The translations under genes were made by a program, and so were the position numbers. A stretch of DNA of 64,000 bases from Sphingobacteriales bacterium (lineage in GTDB: Bacteria > Bacteroidota > Bacteroidia > Chitinophagales > UBA2359), in assembly GCA_016711295.1 (NCBI GenBank), contig JADJTE010000012.1, forward strand, positions 1-64,000, given 5' to 3'. The notes under the pieces were generated by a model. The model was not told the origin of the DNA. It worked only from the letters and a program-made list of their open reading frames with translations, and did not search any database. Positions 19,464 to 29,631 of the stretch are shown here, piece by piece. How positions within the stretch are numbered: position 1 is the first letter of the stretch; each line of letters starts with the position of its first letter.

Positions 19464-19997
19464 CTATTCGATGACCAATTTTTTGTTCAACAAATTAAAG
19501 CCTTGAACAATTTTTAAGAAATACGTGCCTTTCTGCGAAACGGGAACGTTGATTTTGCTTTCGTAAGTGCCCGAAAAGTCTTCAATGACCTCGCTGTGAA
19601 TTTCGTTGCCCGCTACGTCAAGTACTACTACTTTGGTCGATTCTTGTTCGGGAAGCGAGAAGCTCAAAAAGTAGTAACCGTTTTCAAAATTAGGCGACAA
19701 GGAAATATCTTCTGCCACCAAGTTAGAGCCTGCCCAATTAGAGCCGAAAGCATCTTTGACGCTCGAATAGGACAACATGTCAGACCAGCTAATGTCTTTT
19801 ACCGTAACCGATACTTTTTGCTTATTGCGGCTGTTGTAATAGCTTTGCTGCTTGCTCTCGCCTTGTACCGCCTTAGTAATTTTGTCCCAAACGCCTTCGT
19901 TGTTGTTTTGGTTAGTTTGTGCCGAGGCGGTTTGTCCGGCAACGAAAAACAAGCAAAACGCCATTAGCGCAAAGCCCAGTTTTTTTAAGATTGTCAT
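19464..19997 (-). CDS. Small secreted protein with T9SS type A-like C-terminal domain
   Basis: A 177-residue protein with ATG at 19997 (a TTG two codons upstream is less likely). Signal peptide MTILKKLGFALMAFCLFFVA, cleavage after TASAQ. A short polar stretch (TNQNNNEGVWDKITKAVQGE) leads into a C-terminal half resembling a sorting domain: NGYYFLSFSLPEQESTKVVV, then LDVAGNEIHSEVIEDFSGTY, GTYFLKIVQGFNLLNKKLVI. The usual PNP motif is replaced by SPNFENG. Unknown role; so small that it is little more than a tag with a linker. Confidence 0.65.
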   Translation of the reverse strand: MTILKKLGFALMAFCLFFVAGQTASAQTNQNNNEGVWDKITKAVQGESKQQSYYNSRNKQKVSVTVKDISWSDMLSYSSVKDAFGSNWAGSNLVAEDISLSPNFENGYYFLSFSLPEQESTKVVVLDVAGNEIHSEVIEDFSGTYESKINVPVSQKGTYFLKIVQGFNLLNKKLVIE

Positions 19998-20491
19998 AAG
20001 CAATGGTGTATTTTATTAGAGATGAAAAGTTGAAAAACCATAGTGGTGGCTATTCGCCTAACAATACAAAAAACGGGTCGAAAAAAGTTCCCACACGCAA
20101 AAATATCCTGTATTTAATTTGCAGTTTGGTTCGGCTTGCTCCTTTCAAAGCAGATGTTATACAAAGTATTAGACCTTAGACTACATAAAAGTAACAGGGT
20201 TAAGTGCGTAAATAGTACATTTATTGGCACAATACCTTAATTTTGCAGCTACTTCGCTCGCTTATCTCGGTTCATAACGCATTTATAACCTAACGTATTG
20301 CGCCATAGCGTTGAAAAGTAAAAATTAAAATTTGAGTGTTGTTGCGTAGGCTGTTCATTCTCCTCCTTACCGCAATTTCATGGTGTAGCCTAAACGTAGG
20401 TTCGCTGTGTTTTATTGTCCAATCCACCATCTTTTTCTGCCTACCATTTATTACCTAATAACTAACGATTTGCTCTGTTTTGAGGGGCAGC
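19998..20491. other. Intergenic stretch, no gene recognised
   Basis: About 490 bp between divergent genes. A TAATTTTG -7-like box on the plus strand (20238-20245) has no matching -33 box. No RNA gene, repeat copy or convincing small ORF is seen. Confidence 0.5.
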
Positions 20492-22027
20492 ATGGGGCTT
20501 ATGCGCAATTTGTTTGATATTGTCGGGAAACTGACCAAAGAAGAGAAAAGACATTTTAAACTCTATCTGAGCCGCGTCAAATTGGCAGGCGATAAGCAAC
20601 ACAAAGCCGAACTGTTGTTTGATATGGTCAATCGGCTAACGAGCAAAAACCAAGCCAACCCCTTGGGCGACGAGGTTTTGAGTGCCAAGTTGTATGCCAA
20701 TGGCGATAAAAATTCGTTCTATCAGCTCAAAAATCGCTTGCTTGGCGATTTAGAAAAGAGCTTGCTGCTGCTTCACAGCGACCTAAGTGACCGCATCGGC
20801 ATCATGACCCGCATGGCTATCGCCGAGCTATATGTCTATAAATCGCTTTATAAAGAGGCTTTCGACTTGCTGCGCCAAGCAGAACGCAAAGCTACTAAGG
20901 CGGGTTATTATGATTTGCTCGCCACCATCTACGACCTCATCGTAAAAATAGCGTTTAATTATGACAGCATAGACTTAGAAACGTATATGCACAAACAATT
21001 ACAAAACTTAGCGCAATACCAAACCCTGCTACAAACCGACCATTTGATTAAAACGCTCTCGTATCGCCTTATCAAATCGAATTTTGAGGCACGCGATGCC
21101 GACATTACCCAAACCTTAGCCGATATACAGCAAAAATTGAGCATTCGCGAAGATTTGCTCGAAAGCCCACGCATGCAATTGGAAATACACAATACCGTGC
21201 GCCGAATTTTACTCCAAAAACAAGATTATGTCGCCTTAGAAAGCTATCTCATCGAAACATTACGCGAATTTGAACAAGGGCAAATCTTTAAAAAAGATAC
21301 ACATGTGCATAAAATTGTCACGCTGGTTTGGATTTTGAATACACTTATCAAAAACGGTAGGTTCAGTGCAATGCTCACCTATACCGACCAATTGTTAGAC
21401 GCACTGAACGCCTACGGAAAACTATACTACGACAAATATATCTGGACCTACTACCAATGTGTCGTTACCCAACATTTTTATTCCAACCAATTAGACAAAG
21501 CCACGCAATTGCTCGAAAACTTAGCCGCCGATACGACACATAAAGACGGTGCTTTGTATTACGACACATTTGTCCACGCCAATCTATCGGTCATTTATTA
21601 TTGCCAAGGGCAGTTGCGCAAAGCGATGAGCAAACTTACGCCCTTACTACAAAAAGATACCTTCGGCAAACAATCTGCCGAATTACAGCTACGCATATCG
21701 CTATTAGAATTGGTATTGCATTACGAAAATAACGATTTTAGCTATATCGACTATAAAGCAAACGACCTACGAAATACGTACAAAGAATTGTTGCAACAAG
21801 AAACCCACCAACGCGAAAGCGATTTCCTAAAATTGTTGCGGCGTTGTACCAATTTGGCACAGCCATTTAACGATGCTAAAATGGTCAGGGCTATCGAGCA
21901 ATTTATAGAGCAATCGCCGCCCTTTTCGCCCGGTTCCAACGAATTTATCAATTATCGCATTTGGCTATCCGTCAAACTGAACAGAAAAAATTATTATACC
22001 ACCCTCTTAGCCGCTACTACACCATAA
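20492..22027 (+). CDS. TPR-like all-helical protein (Bacteroidota family of unknown function)
   Basis: A 511-residue soluble protein with no signal peptide. The N-terminal signature is MRNLFDIVGKLTKEEKRHFK, followed by helical repeats throughout (YKEAFDLLRQAERKATKAGY, YALALE-type spacing, NQLDKATQLLENLAADTTHK, CQGQLRKAMSKLTPLLQKD). The same EKRYFK-type start and helix pattern occurs in the 56191-57714 gene, so these are paralogues of one family. The ATG at 20492 has GAGGGGC upstream; TTG 20480 is possible. Its stop is directly followed by the start of the lectin gene (no gap), suggesting cotranscription. Function unknown; TPR-like proteins usually mediate protein contacts. Confidence 0.7.
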   Translation: MGLMRNLFDIVGKLTKEEKRHFKLYLSRVKLAGDKQHKAELLFDMVNRLTSKNQANPLGDEVLSAKLYANGDKNSFYQLKNRLLGDLEKSLLLLHSDLSDRIGIMTRMAIAELYVYKSLYKEAFDLLRQAERKATKAGYYDLLATIYDLIVKIAFNYDSIDLETYMHKQLQNLAQYQTLLQTDHLIKTLSYRLIKSNFEARDADITQTLADIQQKLSIREDLLESPRMQLEIHNTVRRILLQKQDYVALESYLIETLREFEQGQIFKKDTHVHKIVTLVWILNTLIKNGRFSAMLTYTDQLLDALNAYGKLYYDKYIWTYYQCVVTQHFYSNQLDKATQLLENLAADTTHKDGALYYDTFVHANLSVIYYCQGQLRKAMSKLTPLLQKDTFGKQSAELQLRISLLELVLHYENNDFSYIDYKANDLRNTYKELLQQETHQRESDFLKLLRRCTNLAQPFNDAKMVRAIEQFIEQSPPFSPGSNEFINYRIWLSVKLNRKNYYTTLLAATTP

Positions 22028-23885
22028 ATGCCATCAAATTGCTTATTTTTCGCCTTGTTGCTGACAATTTCCGTTCCCATTGCTGCACAAACAACAATTC
22101 CGCCCTTTGTAATCAATGGTTCAGCTACGCAAATATCGCCGCTGTGCTATCGCTTAACACCTGAACAAACAGCCCAAGCAGGTTCTATCTGGAGCGAGCA
22201 ACAAATAGACCTGAATCTATCTTTTGAAGCAGAAGCCTTACTCTATCTGGGCTGTGCCAATCCAACACCTTGCTTTGAAGACTCCGACGACGGAGCAGAC
22301 GGCATTGTATTCGCATTCCAACCTATTTCGACAAGCGTGGGTGTGAGCGGCGGCGGCATAGGAATTTCGGGTGTTGCCCCCTCATTATGTATCGAGATAG
22401 ACACTTATCCAAATGGCGGATTCGGCGACCCTCCGTATGACCACCTCCGCATTTTTGCCAATGGCGACCCCGATGCTAATACTGCCAATAGCCTTACAAC
22501 TTCGGTAGCCGCTATCGACGCAACTACCAATATAGAAGACTGCAACGAGCATACCCTCAATGTGCGCTGGGACGCAGCTACCCAAACCATGACCGTCTAT
22601 TTCGATTGCGAACTAAAATTGTCTTATACGGGCGATGTTATCAACGATATATTTGGCGGCGACCCCAATGTTTTTTGGGGCTTTACCTCTGCCACAGGTG
22701 CCTGCACAAGCGAGCAAAGAGTTTGTATCAGCATACCCCAACATTCCAAACCAATGATACGACCATCTGCGCCGGCGAAAGCATCGCCCTGCAAGCACCC
22801 GACAACGCCACTTCTTACCTCTGGACCCCGTCCGACGGATTGAGCGACCCCAACATAGCCAACCCAATAGCTACGCCCAACCAAACAACTACCTATAACG
22901 TAGCATTGACCAACGAATGTATTTTGTCACCAACTTTGAAGTCACAATTACCGTCAATCCCGTGCCCGTATGGGAACAAGACGCACAAATATGCAACGGC
23001 GAATTTTTTATCGTAGGCAGCAGCATTTATGTCGAGAGTGGCACCTATACCACTACCTTCGGCTTACCAACAGGCTGCGACAGCATCGTAATAACCAACC
23101 TAAGTGTAGTAGATAATGTAACAAACTCAATAGCTGATACAATATGCTTGGGCAATACCTACACCTTACCCAGCGGGCAAGCAGTCAGTACGGCAGGCAC
23201 TTATATTGATACACTAAGCACAATAAGCGGTTGCGATAGCATCATTACCGTTATTCTCGCCGTAAATACCCCCAACTGCGACGACAACAATTGTAATACC
23301 ACCGACAGCTACGACCCCAACACTTGTAACTGCTTAAATATGCCCATCGAAGCACCTAACTGCGACGATAATAATTGTAATACCGCCGACAGCTACGACT
23401 CCAACACTTGTAACTGCCTACATACGTCCATCGAAGCACCTAACTGCGACGATAATAATTGTAATACCACCGACAGCTACGACACCAATACGTGCACATG
23501 CCTACATACGCCCATCGAAGCACCTAATTGCGACGACGGCAATGCAAATACCTTAGATAGCTACGTAACAGCTACATGCAGTTGCCAGCATAGCCCAATA
23601 ACGCTCCATATCGTATTAGTGCCGAGCGCATTTACACCAAACGGCGATGGAATTAACGACGAATTAATACCCATTGGCACGCCTATTGTCAATATGCAGT
23701 TCAGGATATTTAATCGCTGGGGGCAAATGGTATTTGAAAGTACCGAAATAGGCAAAGGTTGGACAGGCAAATTTAAGGATACCGACCAAGAAATGGGCGT
23801 TTATATCTATACGCTTACATATAGTAATGCCGACAACCCTGCTGAAAGTATTTCGCAGCGGGGTAATGTTTCGTTGCTGCGATAG
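22028..23885 (+). CDS. L-type-lectin protein with Asp/Cys repeats and T9SS type B sorting domain (frameshifted)
   Basis: Signal peptide CLFFALLLTISVPIAAQ. Residues ~20-240 form a legume/L-type lectin fold (DGADGIVFAFQPIS, GIGISGVAPSLCIEIDTYPN, CNEHTLNVRWDAATQTMTVY). After a frame break near 22740 comes a PKD-like/Ig segment (DTTICAGESIALQAPDNATS), and after another near 22920 a segment VTNFEVTITVNPVPVWEQD with repeated GCDSI motifs. Four 28-residue repeats rich in Asn, Asp and Cys follow (see 23271-23606). The C-terminus is a gliding-motility-type (type B) sorting domain: PSAFTPNGDGINDELIPIG, FRIFNRWGQMVFES, GVYIYTLTY, GNVSLLR. Probably a surface glycan-binding adhesin. Confidence 0.84.
23271..23606 (+). 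repeat. Four in-frame 84-bp tandem repeats
   Basis: Units start at 23271, 23355, 23439 and 23523 with an exact 84-bp period. Each encodes 28 residues beginning PNCDDNNCNTTDSYD and ending CNCLHTPIEA (consensus). The fourth unit is the most diverged (PNCDDGNANTLDSY). Regular Cys and Asp/Asn spacing suggests a disulfide-bonded or calcium-binding stalk. Confidence 0.9.
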
Positions 23886-23918
23886 CCTTTGCGCAATACG
23901 AGTAAATAAATAGGTTGT

Positions 23919-24388
23919 ATAGTGGTATGATTTTTAAGTTTTGAGGTAACTATTTAGCCTTGTAGGGGCAGCCCCCAAGAATAGCTATTTCTAATCGAAT
24001 ATGCTATGATTTCGGGCATTATTAGATGGGTATTGCCCATTACCCCATACCCAAAACCCCATACCCTAAATAGTTACGTTTTGAGTATTAATTTTGTCTA
24101 CTGTGTATCCATTTCCAAGCGTTAGGACTTAGGAAATAGCGTTAGATAATTGAGATATTAGTCCGAGAACTCCTCCTAACCCCCTCAAAGAGGGAGAATT
24201 TATGCAAGATATTATTTACTGATTATCAATAATTTATGATAAATTATAAAAAATATTTAATGTATATTATCTTTAAGATGCCATAGACATATTACATCGG
24301 TAACATCTAACAGACACAAGCCTGAGAATGCCGTAGGCATGAAACTCGTGTAAGTTAAATATATAAAACTTAAAAATCAAACCAATAG
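23919..24388 (+). repeat. Repeat module M3, interrupted by an M1 insertion
   Basis: The left end ATAGTGGTATGATTTTTAAG (23919-23938) and right end (about 24363-24388) are inverted copies of each other. The module is split at GTTTTGAG by the M1 element (23946-24077); the uninterrupted copy at 62766-63076 has a single GTTTTGAG there. With M1 and one duplication removed the module is about 330 bp. It fills the 23886-24415 gap, which holds no gene. Confidence 0.85.
23946..24077 (+). mobile_element. MITE module M1 (132 bp) inserted in M3, 8-bp target duplication
   Basis: Ends GTAACTATTTAGCC and CCTAAATAGTTAC. It is flanked by GTTTTGAG at 23938-23945 and 24078-24085. Nearly identical in sequence and equal in length to the copy at 1654-1785. 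Because the empty site is visible in M3 copies elsewhere, this is direct evidence of a transposition event. Confidence 0.93.
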
Positions 24389-24415
24389 TGCAATACGCTA
24401 TTCTTGCCCAATATT

Positions 24416-26789
24416 TTAGCGCAATAGCATCAAATTGCCCTTCAAGTCGTGGTTGGTGCCATTTTGGTCGGTATAAGAAACTGCCCACACATATACGCCC
24501 GTAGGCACAGCGCGTCCTTGCGTATTATTGCCATTCCACGCAATAGGATTATCGGTACTGCTTTGAAATACGCGGTTGCCCCATCGGTCATATACCGACA
24601 ATGTATAGGCATCGACAAATTGTAAGAGAGGCTTAAACTCGTCGTTTGCGCCATCGCCGTTAGGCGAAAAAGCATTGGGCAAAACAAAAATGGACGCACA
24701 AGCAGCCGTAAAGGTCGCCGCCGCACTACTACTACAACCCGACTGGTCTGTAACCGTAACGCTATACGTACCTGCCGCCGTAGCGGTGAGTGTTGGATTA
24801 TTGCCATTGTCGGGCGACCAAGCATATTGAACGGCATTAGGTACAGTAGCATCAAGCAAAACGGTTTCGCCGATGTTAGTACATATATCAGCAGGGATAT
24901 TGCCGAAGTCGGGATTTTGTGGCGTATCTATTTGTACCACCACCGCATCGGACGCGCTACAAGTGCTGCTGCCATTGCTCACCGTCACGGTATAGGTGCC
25001 GCTCTGAACAACCGTTATTTGCGCTGTATTAGCCCCCGACGACCACGAATATGCTAAATTCGCACTTGGTGAAGCATTGGTTTGAGCAGTCAAAACTATT
25101 CCATCATTGCCCGCACATGCACTCGTATCGTTGCCAAGCGATACGGTAGGAGGATTTAGTAGGTCTAAGTTCAGCGCGTCAGATAGCAAGCAGCCATCGG
25201 GCAGGGTGATAGTTACGCTGTAAGTACCCGACTGCGCTGCCGTGACGCTCGCCGTAGTAGCCCCCGACGACCACAAATAAGCCGTACCCATAATGCCATT
25301 AGTAGATAGCTCAATACTATTGCCGCATATAGTTTGTTCGGTTTCTGCCCAAATGCTGCCATTTGCCAAACTGCCAAGCGTAACCATTACGCTATCGCGA
25401 AAAACGCAGCCTGTCGCACTTATCTCTCCCCAGTACAAACCCGTAGCCAGGCGGTAATGCTGCCTGTTGTTGCGCCATTATTCCAAAGGTACGATGTACC
25501 CGAAATTGCACTACCCGCGTTGAGCGTATATGTTGTGTTGCATGTCGTTACGTTGTCGGGCAAATCGGTAGTGGGCGAGCCATTGACCACAACGGTATAG
25601 GTGCGCGAAACAGTTTCTAAACAGCCGCTGACCGTAAGCGTAACCTCATAGGAGCCTGGTGTCGAAAAGACATGTGTCGGGTTGGGGTCGGTGGAGGTAT
25701 TATTGCCACCCGAAGCGGGGTCGTCAAAATTCCAAAGGCGGTCGGCAGCCCCCCACGAAGCATCGGTAAATTGTATGGGTATGCCCGCACATGCTCCTCG
25801 AAAGTAAAATCGGGGATAGCCGTGCAAGGATAGCTTGCATTAAGCGTGATTATATCATTGGCGGGATAGCTCGTCACAATATTGCCATTGTTCAGATTGA
25901 TATATTGAACAATTTGGGTTGCCGTAGCCGTATTATAGCTCAGTTCCCAATAATGGTCGTTGAACGGATTGTAGGCAGATGCTTGGTTATTGCCTGCGTT
26001 GGCTGTGGCGTAGCCCGTTTCGATACTACTAAATATGCCCGTATCTATATCATAAAAATCGATACTGCCGTCATAAGCCGCTGCTATAATTTGATTATCA
26101 AACGGATTGACTTCGAGCGTTTTTATAGTTTCAGGGAAAACAACCGTATTCACTGCGCCACTCATGGCATTGAGGCGATACACCGTATCGGCAGAAGCCA
26201 CCAGACACTCGGCATGTACGGCATCGTAAGTTGTAAGGTGGGGCACAAAATTGGGCAATACCAGCGGCATAGCCAATACAGATGTAGCAGTACCTGCCCC
26301 CAAGTTGATTTCTTGAAAATCTATGCGCTGCGGGCTATTGTTCACACGTTTGACAAGGTATAGTTTGTCTTGCGTACAATCGTAATGCAGCGCAATAGGG
26401 CGTTGTTGGGCATTGGCGGGTATAGATACCGTAGCTCCCAATGCGCCATTGACGGTAGAGATACTGCGTATGCTGCAAATAAAATTGCTACCCGATTGCG
26501 AGGTTTGGATATAATAGAGCAATTGGTCGTCGGGGTTGGCAGTAATGCCCGATGCGGTAATAGTACTGCCCGACGTGGTGGTGCTTACGGTATTGAGCGT
26601 TTCTGTATTGCCCGTCAATGAATCGATAGCTACTACGCGATATTGCTGCAAATTAGCAGCATTTTGGGCAATACCATAAAATTTGGCGCAGCCTTGTGCG
26701 CTAAGGGGCAAGGTAGGTAATATAGCGAGGGTACAAAGCAACGCAGCAGCTATAACAGCGGTACGCAGCAAGGAAAAAGGGTTAGACAT
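24416..26789 (-). CDS. Secreted PKD-repeat protein with T9SS type B sorting domain (frameshifted)
   Basis: Signal peptide RTAVIAAALLCTLAILPTLP, cleavage near LSAQ. Residues ~30-330 resemble a beta-propeller (YRVVAIDSLTGNTETL, IKTLEVNPFDNQIIAAAYDG). After a break near 25810 comes a PKD domain (RLWNFDDPASGG, GSYEVTLTVSGCLETVSRTY). After another near 25430 there are three Ig/PKD-like repeats, each with YLWSSGATTASVTAAQSGTY-like strands. The C-terminus is type B: LPNAFSPNGDGANDEFKPLL, YDRWGNRVFQSS, GVYVWAVSY, GNLMLLR. A T9SS client, probably surface displayed; ligand unknown. Confidence 0.82.
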
Positions 26790-27010
26790 GGATAGTTTTT
26801 AGATGAGTTTTAGGGGCAATCGCAAACAGCCCTTGCCGATACGCTTTGTAAAGGGTATCGGCAAAGGTATGACGGTTTGCGGCTTGGCGAAATCGGAGCA
26901 TTCAAAGTACAAAAGGTCAATCGAAGCACTGAACTTGAACCCATCACAAAACTGTCATACGAAGCACTGAACCCGCCATTACCGCAAGCTGCTGTTACTT
27001 CTTTTTCGGT

Positions 27011-28783
27011 CTATGCAAACATTGCCATTTGCCCATTGTTTACAGGTGTCATTTCATTAATAAAACTATCCCACAAGTTAAGCGTCAAATTGAATTTATA
27101 CTTTTCGTTAAGCGTTTCAAGCTCTGTTTGCAGGTCAGTTTTGTTAATCTGTTTTGCTAATTCTAATAGGTCAATTCTCATTAAAACGTCCTTTGTAAAA
27201 GTCCTTTTAGCGTCTGAGAAAGTAACTGATTGTAAGAACTGAACTGTCGTGTTAGAGTTTAAAAGAATTAGTGCGTAAACAGCAAATTCTATTTTGTCAA
27301 AACCTATTAAATAACAAGTGTCGTCAAGCATTACAGGTTTGTTGTCCTGTGGCAGAATAAGTGTAAAATGAAATGTCTTGTAAAGTCCTGATATGGCAAC
27401 TTTGAAAGGTTTGAAGGAATAGTCGCCAATACCAAATATTGAAAACAAGGGTTTGTTGTTGTAGATACTTGACTTTCTCGCATCAAAATTTGCTTGATGC
27501 TGTGTCAGGTATTGATATGTTTTAGGATATTCAGTTTTGATATATTTTGTTTCTTGCCCAACTTTCTTTTGCGTAACAATCGTAAACTTTCGTGTTTGAT
27601 TGATTACTGTGTTTTTTAGGTCAGAACTTTTGAGAATACCGTAAACTAAACCATCTTCCAATTTTACTTCTTCGTTCAGTCCATTTACATAGTGTCCGTT
27701 CACTTTGTCTAATTCCATTACGGTTGAACAATCGTGTTTTAAACCTTGTCGCCAAACAAAAGGACATTCTCCGTCAATTTCTTTCGCGTGAATATAAGTG
27801 TCGATGTTTGAAACAAATTTTTCGTTCAACCAACCGAATTTGAGTTGAGATTTTTGATTGTTGTAAAAATTAAATTCTGTGCAATCATAAGTCGGTAGTG
27901 AATTTAGTTTGCAATAAAACAAAGCTGCTTCTACTGAAACATTAAACTCTTTTTTGCTGTCAATGCAATGTTTTTCAATAGCTGAAATCTTGTAACGATT
28001 TTTGTTTTGGTCAAAGACAATGTTTTTGATAACAGAATTTTTAACCAATAACAATAAATTCCCTTTCATATTTTGAAAGGTTTCAATCATAGTAAGCGTA
28101 ATAAATTCAGCAATGTCAAAATTGCCTTTGCCTGTCATAGCATCTAAACCGCTATGGTTTTTGAAATTCGTTTTTTTAGGAAGATTGGTTGAGTTTAAAC
28201 TACCCAATTTTGAATTAGTTACCCAAGGCGGATTGCCAATTACTAAAATATCCTTTGTTGAATATTTCTTGGCTATTGCTTTAAAATCAAAATCAAAAAC
28301 ATTGCAATGAACTATTGAAATTTCTGGTTTGTTTGAATTTGGATTAGAAAGAAAAAAATCAACAATGTTGAATTTGGTTTCCCAAACGTAAGGTTTGTAA
28401 ATTTCAACACCGAAAACATTTTTAATTTCTTTGAAGTTTTGTAGAGAAGCAATAATAAAATTGCCTTTTCCACAGGTTGGTTCAATGACAACTTCGGGGG
28501 AAATGTTTTTAGAAGCTAAGTGTAATGTCACTTTATTCGCTAAATCAGAATTAGTTTGAAAGTCGCCATATTCTGCTCTATCAGGTTCTTCAAGAACATT
28601 ATTAGTCATTGAAAGAACTTCTTTAAGCGTTTCCAATTCTTCTTCATCATCAAAAAAATGTATAATACCGAAGTCATCATACATTTTCTGGTTTGCCTTT
28701 TCAAAAGATGTAATCTTTTTCAGATTGTCATTTAAGAAATCTGAAACTTGATGGGTAATATTTGCTCCAAATACTTTCATCAT
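27011..28783 (-). CDS. N6-adenine DNA methyltransferase (restriction-modification)
   Basis: A 590-residue gamma-type amino-methyltransferase. The SAM-binding motif is VVIEPTCGKGNFIIASLQNF (near residue 100) and the catalytic motif is ILVIGNPPWVTNS (near residue 185). The long C-terminal half (residues ~330-560) would be the target-recognition region (CPFVWRQGLKHDCS, YQYLTQHQ, FSIFGIGDYSFKPFKVAISG), as in TaqI-like and Eco57I-like enzymes. Its ATG overlaps the endonuclease stop by 4 bp (ATGA, 28780-28783), so the pair is cotranscribed with the nuclease first. AT-richer than both flanks, indicating transfer. Confidence 0.9.
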   Translation of the reverse strand: MMKVFGANITHQVSDFLNDNLKKITSFEKANQKMYDDFGIIHFFDDEEELETLKEVLSMTNNVLEEPDRAEYGDFQTNSDLANKVTLHLASKNISPEVVIEPTCGKGNFIIASLQNFKEIKNVFGVEIYKPYVWETKFNIVDFFLSNPNSNKPEISIVHCNVFDFDFKAIAKKYSTKDILVIGNPPWVTNSKLGSLNSTNLPKKTNFKNHSGLDAMTGKGNFDIAEFITLTMIETFQNMKGNLLLLVKNSVIKNIVFDQNKNRYKISAIEKHCIDSKKEFNVSVEAALFYCKLNSLPTYDCTEFNFYNNQKSQLKFGWLNEKFVSNIDTYIHAKEIDGECPFVWRQGLKHDCSTVMELDKVNGHYVNGLNEEVKLEDGLVYGILKSSDLKNTVINQTRKFTIVTQKKVGQETKYIKTEYPKTYQYLTQHQANFDARKSSIYNNKPLFSIFGIGDYSFKPFKVAISGLYKTFHFTLILPQDNKPVMLDDTCYLIGFDKIEFAVYALILLNSNTTVQFLQSVTFSDAKRTFTKDVLMRIDLLELAKQINKTDLQTELETLNEKYKFNLTLNLWDSFINEMTPVNNGQMAMFA

Positions 28784-29457
28784 TGAGGTTTGTTATAGCT
28801 TACAATTTTGGTTATTCCTGTTACTTCATCTGTAAGAGTTACAATTCGTTGATATTGTAATCTCCATTGTAAAGCATTGGAAATAGTCAAGTAACCCTGT
28901 TCAGGTGGAGTTTTTAAGATTTGTTCCGCTAATTTTGATAATGTTATTTCGTCTGCTGGAATATTTTTGTCTTGCAAGTAAGCAATGATGTCGGCTTCAT
29001 TGGCTTTATCCTTAACCATTTCTCTTAAACGGTAAGTTGTTGTATAGTCAGCCGTTCTCTCTTTTGCAACAAATGAACAACTTACAAAATTTAAAGCTGC
29101 TGTTTTACTTTTCGGGTCGTCAGCTTTGTCGTAAACGAAAACAAGTAAGTTATAACCAAGTCCGAAAACCTTTTGTTTAGCGTCTTTGAAAGGGCAAGAT
29201 GATTGTGGCTGTTTTATCGAAGTTACTTTGATGTCCGTTAAAATGTCGGCAGAAGGCAGGTCAACACCACTTGCAGAGGAACCAATTGTAACTTCGTATT
29301 TGTCGTTCACGTGCTTTTGAAATTTCTGTTCAATAAGTGTCCCAACGGCTTTGCCGTCAGTTACTCCAAAAAGTTCTTTGTGCTGAAATTTAGATTGTTC
29401 AACACAGAATATATGAGCTTCTTTTATTAAGTTTTCTATCGTTAATTTTTGCTTCAT
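28780..29457 (-). CDS. Putative type II restriction endonuclease partner
   Basis: A 225-residue protein directly upstream of and overlapping the methyltransferase. SGVDLPSADILTDIKVTS places an Asp and a D-x-K pair in the pattern of a PD-(D/E)XK nuclease core (about residues 62-80), preceded by GTLIEQKFQKHV, whose Glu fits the first helix. The C-terminal TISNALQWRLQYQRIVTLTD is helical. The position next to an N6-adenine methyltransferase makes a restriction role likely. The recognition sequence is unknown. Confidence 0.72.
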   Translation of the reverse strand: MKQKLTIENLIKEAHIFCVEQSKFQHKELFGVTDGKAVGTLIEQKFQKHVNDKYEVTIGSSASGVDLPSADILTDIKVTSIKQPQSSCPFKDAKQKVFGLGYNLLVFVYDKADDPKSKTAALNFVSCSFVAKERTADYTTTYRLREMVKDKANEADIIAYLQDKNIPADEITLSKLAEQILKTPPEQGYLTISNALQWRLQYQRIVTLTDEVTGITKIVSYNKPQ

Positions 29458-29631
29458 TATTATCTTAAAGTATATGCAGCTAAGTTAATGTTTTTAAGGT
29501 CTAAATCTGTCCTGTTTGGTCGTCAAGTTTTACACAAAAGTTTGATGTCAAGCTACAATGTTCGTCTGTTGCACGGTCGTCATAGCATTGGGCATAACAA
29601 CAGGATTAACGCACTTTGCGTCGTTTTGTTG

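Noticed and set aside
23271..23606. Regular 84-bp repeats resembling a CRISPR-like array
   Set aside because: The repeats are in frame, have no unique spacers and encode 28-residue protein units inside a T9SS cargo gene.
26860..29631. Possible integron attC sites flanking the restriction-modification genes
   Set aside because: The flanks have short inverted bits (ACAAC/GTTGT near 29596-29630) but no proper GTTRRRY core, no second matching site and no integrase.
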